From contig LNAC01000742.1 of assembly GCA_002007465.1 (NCBI GenBank), forward strand, positions 229,631 through 293,630: DNA of 64,000 nt. The letters are read 5' to 3'. Made by a program: the position numbers and the translations under genes. Positions 45,200-57,534 of this stretch are shown piece by piece; position 1 is the stretch's first letter; the number at the start of each line of letters is the position of its first letter. This DNA comes from Ailurus styani. Taxonomy: Eukaryota; Chordata; Mammalia; Carnivora; Ailuridae. Under the pieces are notes generated by a model that saw only the letters and a program-made list of their open reading frames with translations, searched no databases and was not told where the DNA came from.

Positions 45200-45720
45200 T
45201 CATCAAATAAATCAATACTTAGTGATGACTTATACTATACTAAGCACAGTGAATGCAAGGATTAATATAGACCCTAACCTAATGGAGGGAACTGGGAAAC
45301 AGAAAAAGTTTTCAAAATATTTCCAGTATATGGTATACTATTACTACAAATTGTAGTTCACATAAATAGTGCTAAGGCAACACAGAGGCCGTTACTAATT
45401 TTCCATGTAATAATCAGAGGAAGCAAGTGGCACAGTGGGAGTGACATCTGGGAGATAGTTTGCAAGATAGGCATGACTTTATCAAGTTGAAAAGTGTGAA
45501 CAGCCTTCTAGACAGAAAGCAGCAGCATAGTCCAAAGCCTGAAGGTATGAATGTGTGTGATATTTTGGAGGCCTTCTGGTGTGGCTACTAAAAAGTCTGT
45601 ATGAAACTTAGATTGTATTAAGACTGAGAAAGGCCATGAAGTTTGTTATGTAGGTAATGAGGAGCTATTGATGATATTTCATGAAGGGCACAAATTATCA
45701 GACTTGTCCAACGAGAACTT
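45200..45720 (-). mobile_element. L2 relic, antisense
   Basis: Complement of L2 ORF2 3' sequence: AGGCCATGAAGTTTGTTATG, then TAGGTAATGAGGAGCTATTGA (about 45651), TCATGAAGGGCACAAATTATC, preceded by 3'-end-like TACTATACTAAGCACAGTGAA (about 45234). Confidence 0.65.
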
Positions 45721-45839
45721 GAGCTCCTAACACACAAGAAAAAAAAGTCAGAAATAGGAGAGGATACTGGAAGATCCATACCCTTAAAACCAAAAGTTGT
45801 CAGTATTTCATGAAAGAACAGTGCTTGGTGGTACTGAAT

Positions 45840-46960
45840 GATGGAGAACAGTGAAAATGAGAACAAAAATGAAGACCACTGATTTGGACTTCAGCACCAT
45901 CTCAGTAGTGCTGTGGAAGTGAAAACCTGAGTACATGGAACTGAACGATAAACAGAAGCAAAGCCAAGTCATGTGTATCAACTAACATTTCCATACATTT
46001 GCTCATCAAATAAAAAACATGCAATGAGTAATGTGGCAGTTTTTTTGAGAAAGAGGCAAAAATCCTGAAAGACATTGTTGTATAAAATGAACAAGAGCAA
46101 AAACAAGGGTACTGTAGGATGACAGGAAGGAGACAGTGGGAAAGAAGATATCAAAGGTATGAGAGAGAAATATGGCAAAATCCCAGGTGAGGAAAGGAAA
46201 GCAACTGAGAACACAGGTGTAAAATTTGGAAGGTAACACTACTTTTTGGGAGAGAGAGAGGCTGGAGTGGGGACATAGGGATATTTGGAGGTTGAGGGAT
46301 ATAATTTGGTAGAGTTTATACCTAACAACTGGTTTTTCAGTAAGTTAATTGAATGATTGGTAACAGTAGTAGGATTGAAGTGTTGAAAATGGTAATGAGA
46401 TTTGAATTGGATGCTTTGGGGAATGAAAATATATGCCATTTTGGATAGGAAAAGGGACAGCTAAGTAGCCTGGAAGGCCCTATGAAGACAGAGATTCTGA
46501 GTTGGAGTCAATAAGTAGTTAGGGGATTCTCAGATAAGCTGACATTTGATCTGGGCCTTTGAAGAAGTCATAGGATTTCAATAAGTAAAGCAAGATGACA
46601 AGGGCATTTCAATAAGAGAAACATAAAGGCCTAGAGAATACTAAATATGTGTGGTTTATAGGTAAAATAATTTGGGGGCAGTCCAATAAAAGGTATATGG
46701 TAGAATATTAAAAAGAAGAGAAAAAAATGTATGTCTAGCAGAGCATAAGAGACACCACCAGAAAGATAAATTGAGATAGATGGAGAGGACACTGAGTGCC
46801 ACATAAAGAAACGTGAAATTCATTCTGTGGCAAATAGGGGAAAGGTTTTAATAAGGTAATTGAAATAGCAGAGGATTCTAACAGAGTAACTCTGGTAGGA
46901 ATGTGGAGGCCAGACTTGATTGATGGAGACTGTATTTATGTAACCATCTACCTGGAAAAT
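45840..46960 (-). mobile_element. L2 relic, antisense (second block)
   Basis: Further antisense L2-type phrases: AAGCTGACATTTGATCTGGGC (about 46536), GAAGAAGTCATAGGATTTC, GGGGAAAGGTTTTAATAAGG (about 46839) and AGAGTAACTCTGGTAGGAATG (about 46881). Probably more than one fragment. Confidence 0.55.
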
Positions 46961-48567
46961 CTCATTTCCAGCCATTTACATCAATAAATTCTAAAAACTC
47001 TAACATGCTTTACAAAAGCCATTGGTTTAACCGATTGAGTTGATTCATTAATCAAATAATTAGTTCAATTAGATTTGTATTTCAGTTGACAGTTGTTTCA
47101 GTAAATACACATCACTATGAATTTTTTGTTACACTATGCTATTCTCCACAAGATTCACGAACATTCAGAAATTAAATATTAAGATTTTACATTCCTTGTC
47201 AACATTTTTTGGGTTCCTCATCCTCTAATCAGATGTGGTCAAAACTGCTTCCAGATGACAACTGAATACAATTTGAAACTTGAAACACAAAGAGAAATTA
47301 ACCAAGCATCTTCCTACTTTTCTTTCTGCATCCATAATGTGACACAACCACATATTGCCATGTTTGCTTTCCATCTCAAATAGTGTGCTTGTTTCCAAGA
47401 GTATAGTAAAATCAATCCACCTACTCAATGTATTTAGACTGTATTCAATATTCAGCTGCTGTGGCATTTGTGTGTGTGTGTGTGTGTGTGCACGTGTGCA
47501 TGTGCGGGTCTGTTTACTTTATTGGAAAGAGAAATCGTCTGAGATTTGGAGATTTGGGTACATGTCTAAGTTCTACAAAATTGAGCTTTATGTCCTTAGA
47601 TGTATCAGTTAAATTTATTGTATTTCAATTTCTTCAAGTGAAAAATAAAGGAGCTGGATTATTTGCTTTTCTTGCCTGAGGCTCTAAAATACTACCCATT
47701 TTAAAAAATACGCTTCGGATTTTTAAAAATCTGCTTACAAATCCTATAATCTATGTGGCAAAAGGTTCAGCTTAATCGTAGGCTGTGTCCTCTGCTGTGG
47801 TTCAGACATGTCTGGACACATTTGTCAAGCTAATGGGACAGATTGAAGAGGAGTAGATTTATGCATTCCATGTGAGAATCTTTCTTTGGCTTAACAAAGA
47901 AAGGGTGAGCACTGTGTGCTTGGTTAATAATTATTGGGAAGATCAAAAATGGAAAGAATAGGGTAGAGACTTTCATTTTGCTGAGTTTGGAATCTGTTTC
48001 AAGTCCCAGACTGAAGGAGAGTGATGCTGATAGTCTCTAACAAAAAAGCATGACAATGAGTAGGGGAGAGAAAAATTCCTGTTAAGAACAGAACATTTGA
48101 TGAACCCATGCCCTGGAAACACCAGGGCAGAGGAGCAGACTTTTCCATTATTCACATGGACAATAAGCAAGCAACAAAATAATTAAATTAATGTTATACA
48201 TATTAATTAAGCCTATATACACGGGCCAATGGAGCTAGAGAAAACTGAAATTGAATTTGGTCATGATCTCATCAGCAGCACAGAATCCTTTTTTGCTTCT
48301 ATCTCAGAATAAAGTATTTATATTACACAGTTTGTGGAGTAAGTAAGTAAGTAAGCCTACTTGGCCAAAGGCATTTCTGGCTCTGAAGTCAGCTGCCTGT
48401 TCTTCCTTCTCCTCTCTCCCGTTTAGACACACATCTGTCTCTGTGGTCTCACGACAGCTATTTTCACCCATAACTATATTCTTCCTCTTGTACAATAATT
48501 TCATATAAACTAGTCTTAATTCGTATAATGTCTGAGCTAGTTCAAAGTCAGATGCCTGTTCATTTTT
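46961..48567. other. Unclassified non-coding DNA
   Basis: No recognisable repeat other than a (TG)n array at 47468-47506 and a small (AAGT)n at 48338-48355. Confidence 0.5.
47468..47506 (+). repeat. (TG)n microsatellite
   Basis: About eleven TG units followed by imperfect CACGTGTGCATGTGCG. Confidence 0.95.
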
Positions 48568-48583
48568 AAAACTCTGTACTAAT

Positions 48584-48769
48584 GGGGCACCTGGGTGGCT
48601 CAGTTAAGCCTCTGCCTTCGGCTCAGGTCATGATCTCAGGGTCCTGGAATCGAGCCCCGCATCGGGCTCTCTGCTCAGCGGGGAGCCTGCTTCTTCCTCT
48701 CTGCCTGCCTCTCTGCCTACTTGTGATCTCTCTCTCTGTCAAATAAATAAATAAAATCTTAAAAAAAAA
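48584..48769 (+). mobile_element. Can-SINE (SINEC)
   Basis: Sense SINE, head GGGGCACCTGGGTGGCTCAG with a shortened GTTAAGCC join, ending AATAAATAAATAAAATC plus A9. Flanking CTCTGTAC occurs at 48572-48579 and again just after the tail at 48772-48779. Confidence 0.93.
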
Positions 48770-48869
48770 CCCTCTGTACGAACAATGTTTAACTTCTCTG
48801 ACATGTCAGTAGCAAATGACATAGTTGGTCCGTACCCTCTTTCTAGTAAAATGGTTATTACTGAAATTC

Positions 48870-50010
48870 ACAGCTAAGATTCCCCAAATCTCTCCCTGTT
48901 TCTTCTTCCTCTCCTTGCTAGTGCCTTCCTGATCCTGATTTTTGTAGCATTCCTCCAGGCTCAATGTCTCTCTGCCTGTTTCCATCATTTGTCCTCCTCT
49001 AATCTAGGTGATCTCCATCCAAGATATGCTGATGATTCCCGTATTGTCTCCAGCTGGAACTCTCTCCTAACTCCAGAGGCAAATAACCAACCACACACTC
49101 AACCTCTCTATATAAATGCCCCAAAGCCATCACAAGCTAAACCTACCCAAAAACGAACTCTTCATTTTACCTCCTCCATATCCCCCCAAATTTTGCTCTT
49201 CCCATACCTTAACTGCTCAGGCCAAAAATCTTGTATTCCTCCTTCATCTTTTTCCACACATTGAACTGAATCTGTCCACATATCCATATATCAATAGACA
49301 CATTGAATCTAAACGCTCCCCAACTCCTCACCCTCTCCCTAGTCCAAGACACCATGCTAGCCCTCCTAAAGTGCTGACGGAGCTTTCTCACTAATCTTTC
49401 TGCATTTACTCTTACCTCTTGCAATCAGTTTTCTATGCCCAGCAGCGAGCATGATCTTTTAAAGACACAAATCAGAGCTTGTCACTCTGATGGTCAAACC
49501 CTTCAGGATTTTCTTTTCAAATGGCATAAAATCTGAACTTTTCTCTACTACAAGGTCACTTCCTATCTTTCTGAAATTCATTTATTACCTTACTCCCCAC
49601 TTTGACACTCTCCATTCCATGCCAAAACCACTTCTATTTCACGGTATTTGTAGTCACTGTTCACTCTGCTTAAAATGTTCTTTCAGATCTTTATGCAGGT
49701 GTCCACGTCAATCATTTCTCCAATTAAATATCACCTTCTCAGAGAGGCCTTTTTCTGACTGTCTTAACTAAAAATAGCATTTCCAGTGTGTATCCTCCTT
49801 ATATTTGCTTACCTGCTTTAGTTTTCTTTATAGAACTAACGACTACCTGAAATTACATAGTTTTTTTTGCACATTATCTGTTTTTCCTGTAAGTGTAAAC
49901 TATCTAAGAACAGAAAATCAGTCTGCTTTATTTTTTGTATAGACAGCATCTAAAGCAATATTGACATATAGCAAATATTCAATGGTATTTGTTAAATTAA
50001 TGAATAACTA
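48870..50010 (+). mobile_element. L2 relic with 3' end
   Basis: Sense L2 blocks in order: TAACTGCTCAGGCCAAAAATC (about 49209), CACAAATCAGAGCTTGTCAC (about 49467), TCTGCTTAAAATGTTCTTTCA (about 49665), CTCAGAGAGGCCTTTTTCTGA (about 49738), and a decayed terminal block near 49890-50010. The open frames here (48989-49394 and 49490-49771) are by-products. Confidence 0.75.
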
Positions 50011-50219
50011 TTTTCCCCAAACCTCTTTATTGTGCATTCCCTGTCTTGGTGGGTGGTACCACTTCTTATTCTTCCTCCACAGCATGAAATCTAGAAGTAA
50101 TGTTTGGCCTGTTTTCCTCACTGCTGAAATCTAAGGAGCCACTAGTTTCTAATAAGATTCTCCCTCCTAAATAATCTTCTCTTCCCTTCTCTATGGCACT
50201 GCCTTAGTGTAATGGTGTC

Positions 50220-50995
50220 TATGCTTGTGAGTTTGCGTGCTTCTGTTTTAATATTTTATTTCCTGTGTTTGTATTTTATAGCAATTTCCTCACTGATCTC
50301 CCTTATCTAAATCTGGACCTCTTCCCCTTCCCTTTACCCATCACTATATTCTTTCAACTGCAAAAGTATTCAATGTTTTCTATGCTGTGAGTCTGTTCAA
50401 TTATCTTTCTTGCTCTAAACCCTCCACTGTCTTCCAACAGCCCAGAGGGCAATGTCTGAGGAATTAGGTGGATGTCTAAAGATTTTCACCCCAGCCTGGC
50501 CAAGACCTTACCTCCTCCCGTGCTTCCACGCTGGAAATTTAAAGCTGATGGACTTAGCATTCCTGAGCCACACATGACATTTCACCCATCAACATCTTTG
50601 CACAGAATATTCTTTCTACTTTGAATATCCTGCTCCCATTATCTTCCTCCTCCTAGAAGACTTGCAGTTTTTAAAAGGCAATTTTGAGGTTACTTTCTCC
50701 AGGAAACTTTCCCTTAGTCTCTGGACTGAGTCTCTCTTTCTTCAGGATCATTTCTGTATTTTAAACATGCTTCCATTTTTGTACGCTGTATTCAGTGTTC
50801 CCATTCATTACCTTAAATGTTTGCCTCTCCTACTAACCTGAGAACCTTTTAGAGGTGAGAACAATGTTTTATTCATCTTCTAATCCTTTAGATGAAGACC
50901 TAGAACAGACTTGAAGCACAGAAGGCTTGTGAATACATGAATATTTGCTGATCTCAATGAAAATATACTTCCATAAACTTTCATATAGGTTAGTT
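50220..50995 (+). mobile_element. Second L2 relic
   Basis: Another set of L2 3' phrases follows the first in the same orientation: CTCTAAACCCTCCACTGTC (about 50412), CAGGAAACTTTCCCTTAGTC (about 50700), and an end block CTAACCTGAGAACCTTTTAGA to GAATACATGAATATTTGCTG (50832-50950). Confidence 0.65.
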
Positions 50996-51479
50996 GTTTT
51001 TCAATAAACCATCCACTTTAAGTGAGTTTATTTTAAATTTTATTTAAATGTCTCATCCTTCAACTTGCAAAATAAGTCTTTCACTAAGGAGGGGGTAGCA
51101 GAAAACTGTTCTTTAATTTTAAAGTGCATCTTGTAGAGAACTGCTTCACATTAAAAATCAGAACAATGGGAACATCACAAGAAGAAAGTATAAGCAGAAA
51201 GAAGGAAAGCATGACAAGAATAGGAAAGGTGCATAGGTACATTCATTGGTGACTGGTTAGAACCAGTTAAACTAAAATGCTTTTAGTTGGTTTACTAATA
51301 AAGCAACTATATTACATGATTTCAGCTTCCCTGCTTAATAATGTCTACTGCTCAACAGAGGTGAAAGCATACACATCTGAAAAAAAAATCCAAATCCAGA
51401 TCTGAGGAGCGGGACTTGAGGAAAAGAAGGATGCTTTGTCTCCAGACAGCCAAAGTGTGCAGAAGCATTTGGTAGACCA

Positions 51480-51620
51480 GGAGCTGGAAGACTTCCGTTC
51501 AAGTCAGTGATGGAATCTAATAAATTGGAGCCTCCATGTCAAGTCCTTAACAACTTTGAAGCTCCATTCTCACTCCTGTAACATGGGGAAATGATTCCTA
51601 AGGACCAAGGGCCCTGCACT
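51480..51620 (+). mobile_element. Possible MIR relic
   Basis: Weak MIR order: GACTTCCGTTCAAGTCAGTG, then ATTCTCACTCCTGTAACATGG. Low confidence. Confidence 0.4.
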
Positions 51621-51799
51621 CCAGTGGGGCTGGAGAGCTGATAGGTCTCAGTGTGTGCAGGCAGATCTCTGCAGATCTGCAAGCACAGCTTTTTCTGCTT
51701 GAGATGCCCTACTTTGCCCCTGCTCCTCACTGCTGAGACTCAAATGAAAAATGCATTTCCATTACAGCTCCAGGACGCATCGAATATTTCTGCACGTAG

Positions 51800-51955
51800 T
51801 CTGTTTTCCACAACTTATTTGTTCATATGTCTGTCTCCTCTTACTAGACAGTGAGAGTGGGAGTCACGTTGTTCTCCACCTCTGTGTACCAGACACGTCT
51901 ATCATGATGTTTGACTCATGTTAGACACTTAATGTATACGTGTGGAATAAATACA
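51800..51955 (+). mobile_element. L2 3' end
   Basis: TTGTTCATATGTCTGTCTCC, CTAGACAGTGAGAGTGGGAG, TGTGTACCAGACACGTCTATC, then TTAGACACTTAATGTATACG and GGAATAAATA follow the L2 terminal order. Confidence 0.65.
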
Positions 51956-52864
51956 GAAATGGCAAATATATTATCATCATGGCTCATTCATTTCTACATA
52001 CTGGCTTATTTCAGCTGCTAGATGGGTCTTGATATAGAGAAGTAGACGTTCTAGTCGTAGAATGTTTTCTCCAAAAAAACCCTAGGAACTTAGGGAAATA
52101 AGATATGCTTCATGTCTCTGCAAATATCTTTCAAATAGCTTCTATCATGACCTGTGAGATTCTTTTCTCTTAATTTTACAAAGGAGGATATATAGCACAA
52201 ATACAAGTATACATAAAAGTTACGGGGTTGTTTTTTTTTTTTTTTCCTTTTTCTTCTACACTATTTTTTCCTCCACAAAGGCTACCTACAAATAGACACC
52301 TAAGAAATCTCATCCTGGTGTCTGGCAATTCATTCTATTTTATTTCATTTACAGAAAGAATTGTGCCTAAATTGTTATGAATGGGCAAAGGTATTCCCTG
52401 GATGGATTGTATCAGAAGTTATAGAAGCAAACATTTCATTTCACAGTTTTCTGAATTTGGGTCATAATAGTAGAACTGTCACCAAGACAACCTGAGACCT
52501 ATGCAGTGAACCTCAAAGATGGGGCAAACATCGTCCCAGAATATCCGTATTCATAAAGTGCTTAACTGAAGGTTTCAGACAAAAGAGGAAAGTCTCAGTA
52601 ATCACTTGGAAAGTCTGGTGGCAGAATGGGTACAGACACTCTTGTATAAAACATATGCATAGTGCTCAAAAGAACGGCAAAGATAATGAGAATACAAGGA
52701 ATGGAGGAGTTGTCAGGCTTGGACTTAGATTTGTATGACTACAAGCCTTCAAAAAAATTGAAGGACAATCACATCCAAGCATACTCCAGTCAATAATACA
52801 GTGTATAGAATATGTTAGTAAGTGGTAAAACACAGAATGAAATATCCTGGACCAATACGGAGTC
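51956..52864. other. Unclassified non-coding DNA
   Basis: No recognisable feature other than a T17 run at about 52228-52245. Confidence 0.5.
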
Positions 52865-53075
52865 CTACCTAGATGCCAAGTGGTGTATATATGAGGTAAA
52901 TATACTTCTTAATTTAATTCACTACAGCCCTATGATATGCAGTCATCATTATTACATGTGAAGAACAATAAGATTCAAAAAGCTTATGAAACCTGACCGA
53001 GGAGCAGAGGAAACTCTGAACTCAAATCACCCTGGCTCCAAAGCTCCTTTTTACACTTTTCATATCAGTGATTCT
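52865..53075 (-). mobile_element. MIR relic, antisense
   Basis: Complement of MIR: TTCACTACAGCCCTATGATAT, GATTCAAAAAGCTTATGAAAC, AACTCAAATCACCCTGGCTCC. Confidence 0.65.
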
Positions 53076-53079
53076 TAAG

Positions 53080-54505
53080 CACAGGCTTATCATTTACTTG
53101 GCGCCAACACCAGAAGAGATTCATGAGGATGCAGCCTGAAATTCTATGAATCTAAGATTCTAAGACATTATAAAAAGCCATTAACACACATTAGGTATGA
53201 AGCCTGCAAGCCTGTCTAGTTCATGGATAGATAAGAAAAGAAGATAGGTAAGAAAAGAAAAAGAAAAATACTGCTCTAAGAAAATAATTATTAAGAATTT
53301 TTGGACACTGTTGGGAATTTGATGAAAGGTACAAACTTTCTCTTCAAAATGCTTTGCATTTTAATTCAAGGTGTTCATGGACACCTTCAAGCTCATTCAT
53401 GAACATTTCATGTTTACTTAATACTTAAATCTTAACCTTTTTCCAAGGACTTGTGACAATTTTAGCTTTTAGATTCCCCATAAATATTCAACCTTTAAAA
53501 ATTAAAATTTGACTGAGGAAAAATTCTGATGTTTTGATTTGAAGAAAAACATTGATTTGACCTCTAGCTAGCTAAGAGCACCTTACGATTTGCATTTTTA
53601 TCACTGTATCCTTGCATCTTATTATTTTAAGAAGAAATATATAATTGCTCCTGTTTTTCATAGTAACCTTTAGCTTTTTGAATGTCTTATCAGTCTTCGT
53701 TTGGAAAGAAAATATCTCCTTTACTTTGGACCTCTGTGCCTTTCTATACTATATACTTTATTTCAAGACATATTTTTTTTCCTCCAGGATAATTTCATTT
53801 ACCCATAGTGTATAAAAGATAATTTTAACTTCCTATTTTTATCTGCCTTCTTTTGAAATGCCACTGGCTGATTACAGAACTTAGGAAGTATGTTTGTTAA
53901 AGTCGTGAATTTCCAATGGCATATGCATGAAAGAACAGTTAACAGTATCACTGGACACACCTGACAGATCAGGGGGCCTGGAGTTTTAATGGCTATACAC
54001 ACTTTCACTTTCACTTTCATGAACATGTTACCAAAAATCCCCCTTACTTGGCTCCACCTAGGTACTTTGGCTTTAGTCAGCATTTTTAACCTCAGCATTT
54101 TGTATGCTCTCAAAATTAACAAAAATAATTATGGCTAAGAATAATAGAATTTATGAAAATCTTCATAGAACTTCCCCAGGAAATCAAGAACATTCTGGTT
54201 GATCCATGTGAATTGAAAGAGGAAATACAATATTCTGTTATCTTAGGACTCCAATAATGCCTGGCATTAAAACTTTTAAATTATCTGAGCACAGTTAACA
54301 ATCATATAGAGGACAAAAATCAAGCTGGATTTAAGCGACAGAACTCCAATACCTTTGTGATCCTTTCTGCACACAGACCTCTCAGGGAGGATTAATGGTT
54401 GGAGAAGAGCTTCCAATCCTTGATTCAGCCTCTTACTGAATTGTATTCCTAGCAGGCATATGGTGCATCACTGTAGCTCTCATTTCCTTCAAAACTACAA
54501 AGGAA
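53080..54505. other. Unclassified AT-rich DNA
   Basis: No recognisable feature. A 107-codon minus-strand frame at 53799-54122 matches nothing I know. TTTCACTTTCACTTTCA triplication lies near 54003. Confidence 0.5.
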
Positions 54506-54509
54506 ATAA

Positions 54510-54695
54510 AGACCACCAGGTTGTAGATGTGCTAATTGCCACATCTTGGGTAAACTACTTAATTTCTTTAGGCCTCACCTTATATGTAAAGTGGGAATAA
54601 TAATACTGCTTGCTTTATAGGGTTGTTGTGAATATTAAGTAGATGAGCATATAAAGTGATACATGATATGAGCTCAATATGCTGCAGCTATTACC
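54510..54695 (+). mobile_element. MIR
   Basis: Well-preserved MIR order: CTTGGGTAAACTACTTAATTT, CTCACCTTATATGTAAAGTGG, GAATAATAATACTGCTTGC, GGGTTGTTGTGAATATTAAG, GAGCTCAATATGCTGCAGC. Confidence 0.85.
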
Positions 54696-54840
54696 ACAGC
54701 ATAAATTTCTTCCCCACATTGCATCTCATTTTATAGAAGAATAAAACGAGTTGGCTTGCATTTCAAACTGATTCCACAGCTTTAATAATTCTTATATATT
54801 ATTAATCTGTATTTATGGATTAGTATGAAATAACACACGT

Positions 54841-54863
54841 ACACACACACACACACACACACT
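54841..54863 (+). repeat. (CA)n microsatellite
   Basis: About eleven perfect CA units. Confidence 0.95.
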
Positions 54864-57390
54864 CAAAATATAAAGATGGGTTAACGTCACATGGTTCTCC
54901 CTTAAGGGTTTATATTTTGAGAGCCACATTTGCTTTGGCTATAGCTTTGAATCATTTCCAAAATTAAAGGATACATAAAATTTGCTAATATACATAAGCA
55001 ATTTTACCATCTAGGAGTCCCACTGTTGGTTTGGTTATACTGTAGAAAGTAAGAAGCAAGATATTTAAGCTGAAATACTGCTTCTCACATACAAGTCCCA
55101 AACTGCACAGGCGATTTTTAACACTTAGGGTTCTAATGAGACAGCTTTACATGCATCTTGAGAAAGCAGCAGTGGAAAGGTTCACTCCATCGTGGATAGA
55201 AGGGCGGTAAATAACACTAACTGTACATAGTTTATAGATTTAAAACAGGAAGGATTATTTCAATGATGAATGAGATGGTAACTCATAAACTAATTTGTAA
55301 ATAGGGTGATAATTTTATCCAATTAAAAATTTAAAAGACAGGGTATAACCTTGAAGAAAATTATGGATGTCCTAAGAACAAATGCATACATAAAGCTAAG
55401 AACATAATTCACACTGTACTATGCAGATAAAGGGATAATCTATGGCTATAAATAGTGTATATAATGCACACACACAAAGAATTCCAAAGATATAGTAAAT
55501 TCTAAACATCAAAATCCAGCTATCACCCCACAAGCGTGGAATGCCTCAGCAGCACAGCACTGTGATACACAAAGAGCCTAGAAGACCTGTGCTGATTCCC
55601 TCTACTTAGTTACAAGTGCCCATGACGTCTTGCTTTAGGCTTATTAAGGAACCCCAACTGAACCACAAAGCAAATATTTTAAAGAAAATGGGAAAAAATT
55701 ACCAGAAATAATTCTGAATGCTTGATAACAAGAAATGAGGGAAACAAACAAAGGAAAAGCAGCAGCAATCTAGAATGGCCAGAAATGTTCTTCCTGGAGG
55801 TGAAGAGTGGTATTTGCACAAAGATTACCTTGCTGGGTCTTCTCAGTGATGTAGGTATCACATTTTGTCCATGGGGTAAGCCTAGGCATTTTCTCAGGTA
55901 TCTGAATGCAAACACTTCTAGCTGGGGTGCTAAGTATTCTAGTTATTAATGTAAAAGAGTATTCTATGCAGAACTTCTGTATTAACATTTTAAGATCAGA
56001 AAAGGGGCTTTTTGGAGATCCTGGGTCTAAACAGAGGGAGAGGATGAGAGGAAGAAGACTACTAGAACAGGATGGGAGGGGCAACCCCAGGTGAGAACAT
56101 GTGGGGACCCTTACGATGAACTACACAGTGAGGTATTTTCACATTTGTTTCACTCCTCCCCGTGCTAGTGGTTGTGGAGCTTCGAGTTTTTGAAAATTTG
56201 AAATTTCTGAAATTTTGAAATTTTCTCATTTGAAAATCTGACCTGTCCTCCTAAATGACATAGAGGCAAAAAAGGAGAGCAGAGAGCAACGAGTGTTTCA
56301 ACTCTTATCCATCTGAGCTAAGTCAAGGGTGAGGAGTGGGAGCATGGGTGGGGGGTTGTTGACTGTTGATGGAAAATTAGCATCAGAGGAGCCTTGTTTC
56401 TGCCCAACAAGAGATATATTTACAGTGCAGAGTCCAGGCTTAAACTGCTTCTGCCAAAGGGTTTAAAATGCCAGGGCTCTTGACAGTGAGAGGAAACGTT
56501 GATTGTGCAGCACAAATAAAGCTGCCAGGGCAGCACAGCCACAGACGTGAAAGAATTCAGGTCGGAGAGATGGAGGGCTGCAGAACCACGGGGCAACCAT
56601 CACTTCACATCACAGGGAAAGAAAAGCAAGACCTTATTCAGAATTTAAAGACCACTTAACAAAAAGCTAGGCACCTCCTGTGACTTAGCAGTAAGGGAGG
56701 TGAAATAAGACCGGGCATTCTAGTTCTCGGGACAGGAGCACTGCTGGTCACTGGTAAGGATCTTCAAGGAGCCGGAACTCAGGTCTCCTGCTCGTAGGTT
56801 ATGGTCTATGCTAGCTCCTCAGGGAGGAAGGCACACACAGATTCAACAGCCAATAAGCTGTACTCCCACATCATTACTGACTGTGGAATTCAGTCAATCA
56901 TTCTCACCAACACACAGACCTTTAAAATAGTTTTTTGTAAAATAATATTCAGAGATATCTGACTCAAGAACACCATACATAACGCCTTTAGCCAAGATTC
57001 TAGGCCTTACAGGTGGTAAAAGAAGGAAAGCAATATTCATCTTTTTACCAAATTTTTTCTTAATAAGGATTATTTCTCTGGCTTAGCTACAGGTTATTCT
57101 AACACTGCTCTGGCTGACCAATTGTCCTGTCCTACGGTGATCTTTGAGGCTTAGGAGTCAGAACTTGTCTTTCTGGGCCTTCCAAACCATCACTTAGATT
57201 TGTTCACGAACGTAGTTTAATATCCTTGGCTTGGCTAAAAGGTATATTGTCACATTTAACTGACTTCTAATTTACCTGATTTAAACATAAAAAAAAATAA
57301 TTCCCAACATATAATTTGAATAATACTTTTATCTTGTTCATCAAAATCTCTTGTGGGCTTTATTTTATTTTATCTTCAAGAAACCATTTC
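54864..57390. other. Unclassified non-coding DNA
   Basis: No young element or exon recognised. A run of GAAATTT/GAAAATTT words at 56190-56240 forms short direct and inverted repeats. Overlapping frames at 55679-56094 on both strands look like chance. Confidence 0.5.
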
Positions 57391-57394
57391 AGAT

Positions 57395-57530
57395 TGGGAA
57401 GACATGCTCACACTTACATATGTGGAAAATGAGACATAGTTTCATCATTCAAAGCCAGCAGCTCACTAATGGCACAGCTAGAGATGAAGCTCAAATCTTC
57501 TAACTAGAGAATCTGCAGTGTCTGTAAACT
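57395..57530 (-). mobile_element. MIR relic, antisense
   Basis: Complement of MIR: GTGGAAAATGAGACATAGTTT, AATGGCACAGCTAGAGATGAA, GCTCAAATCTTCTAACTAGAG. Confidence 0.6.
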
Positions 57531-57534
57531 GCCC

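Noticed and set aside
48250..48275. SINE fragment suggested by GGTCATGATCTCATCAG
   Set aside because: Only about a dozen bases match and the flanking sequence has no SINE features.
53799..54122. 107-codon minus-strand frame
   Set aside because: No recognisable domain and no supporting context.
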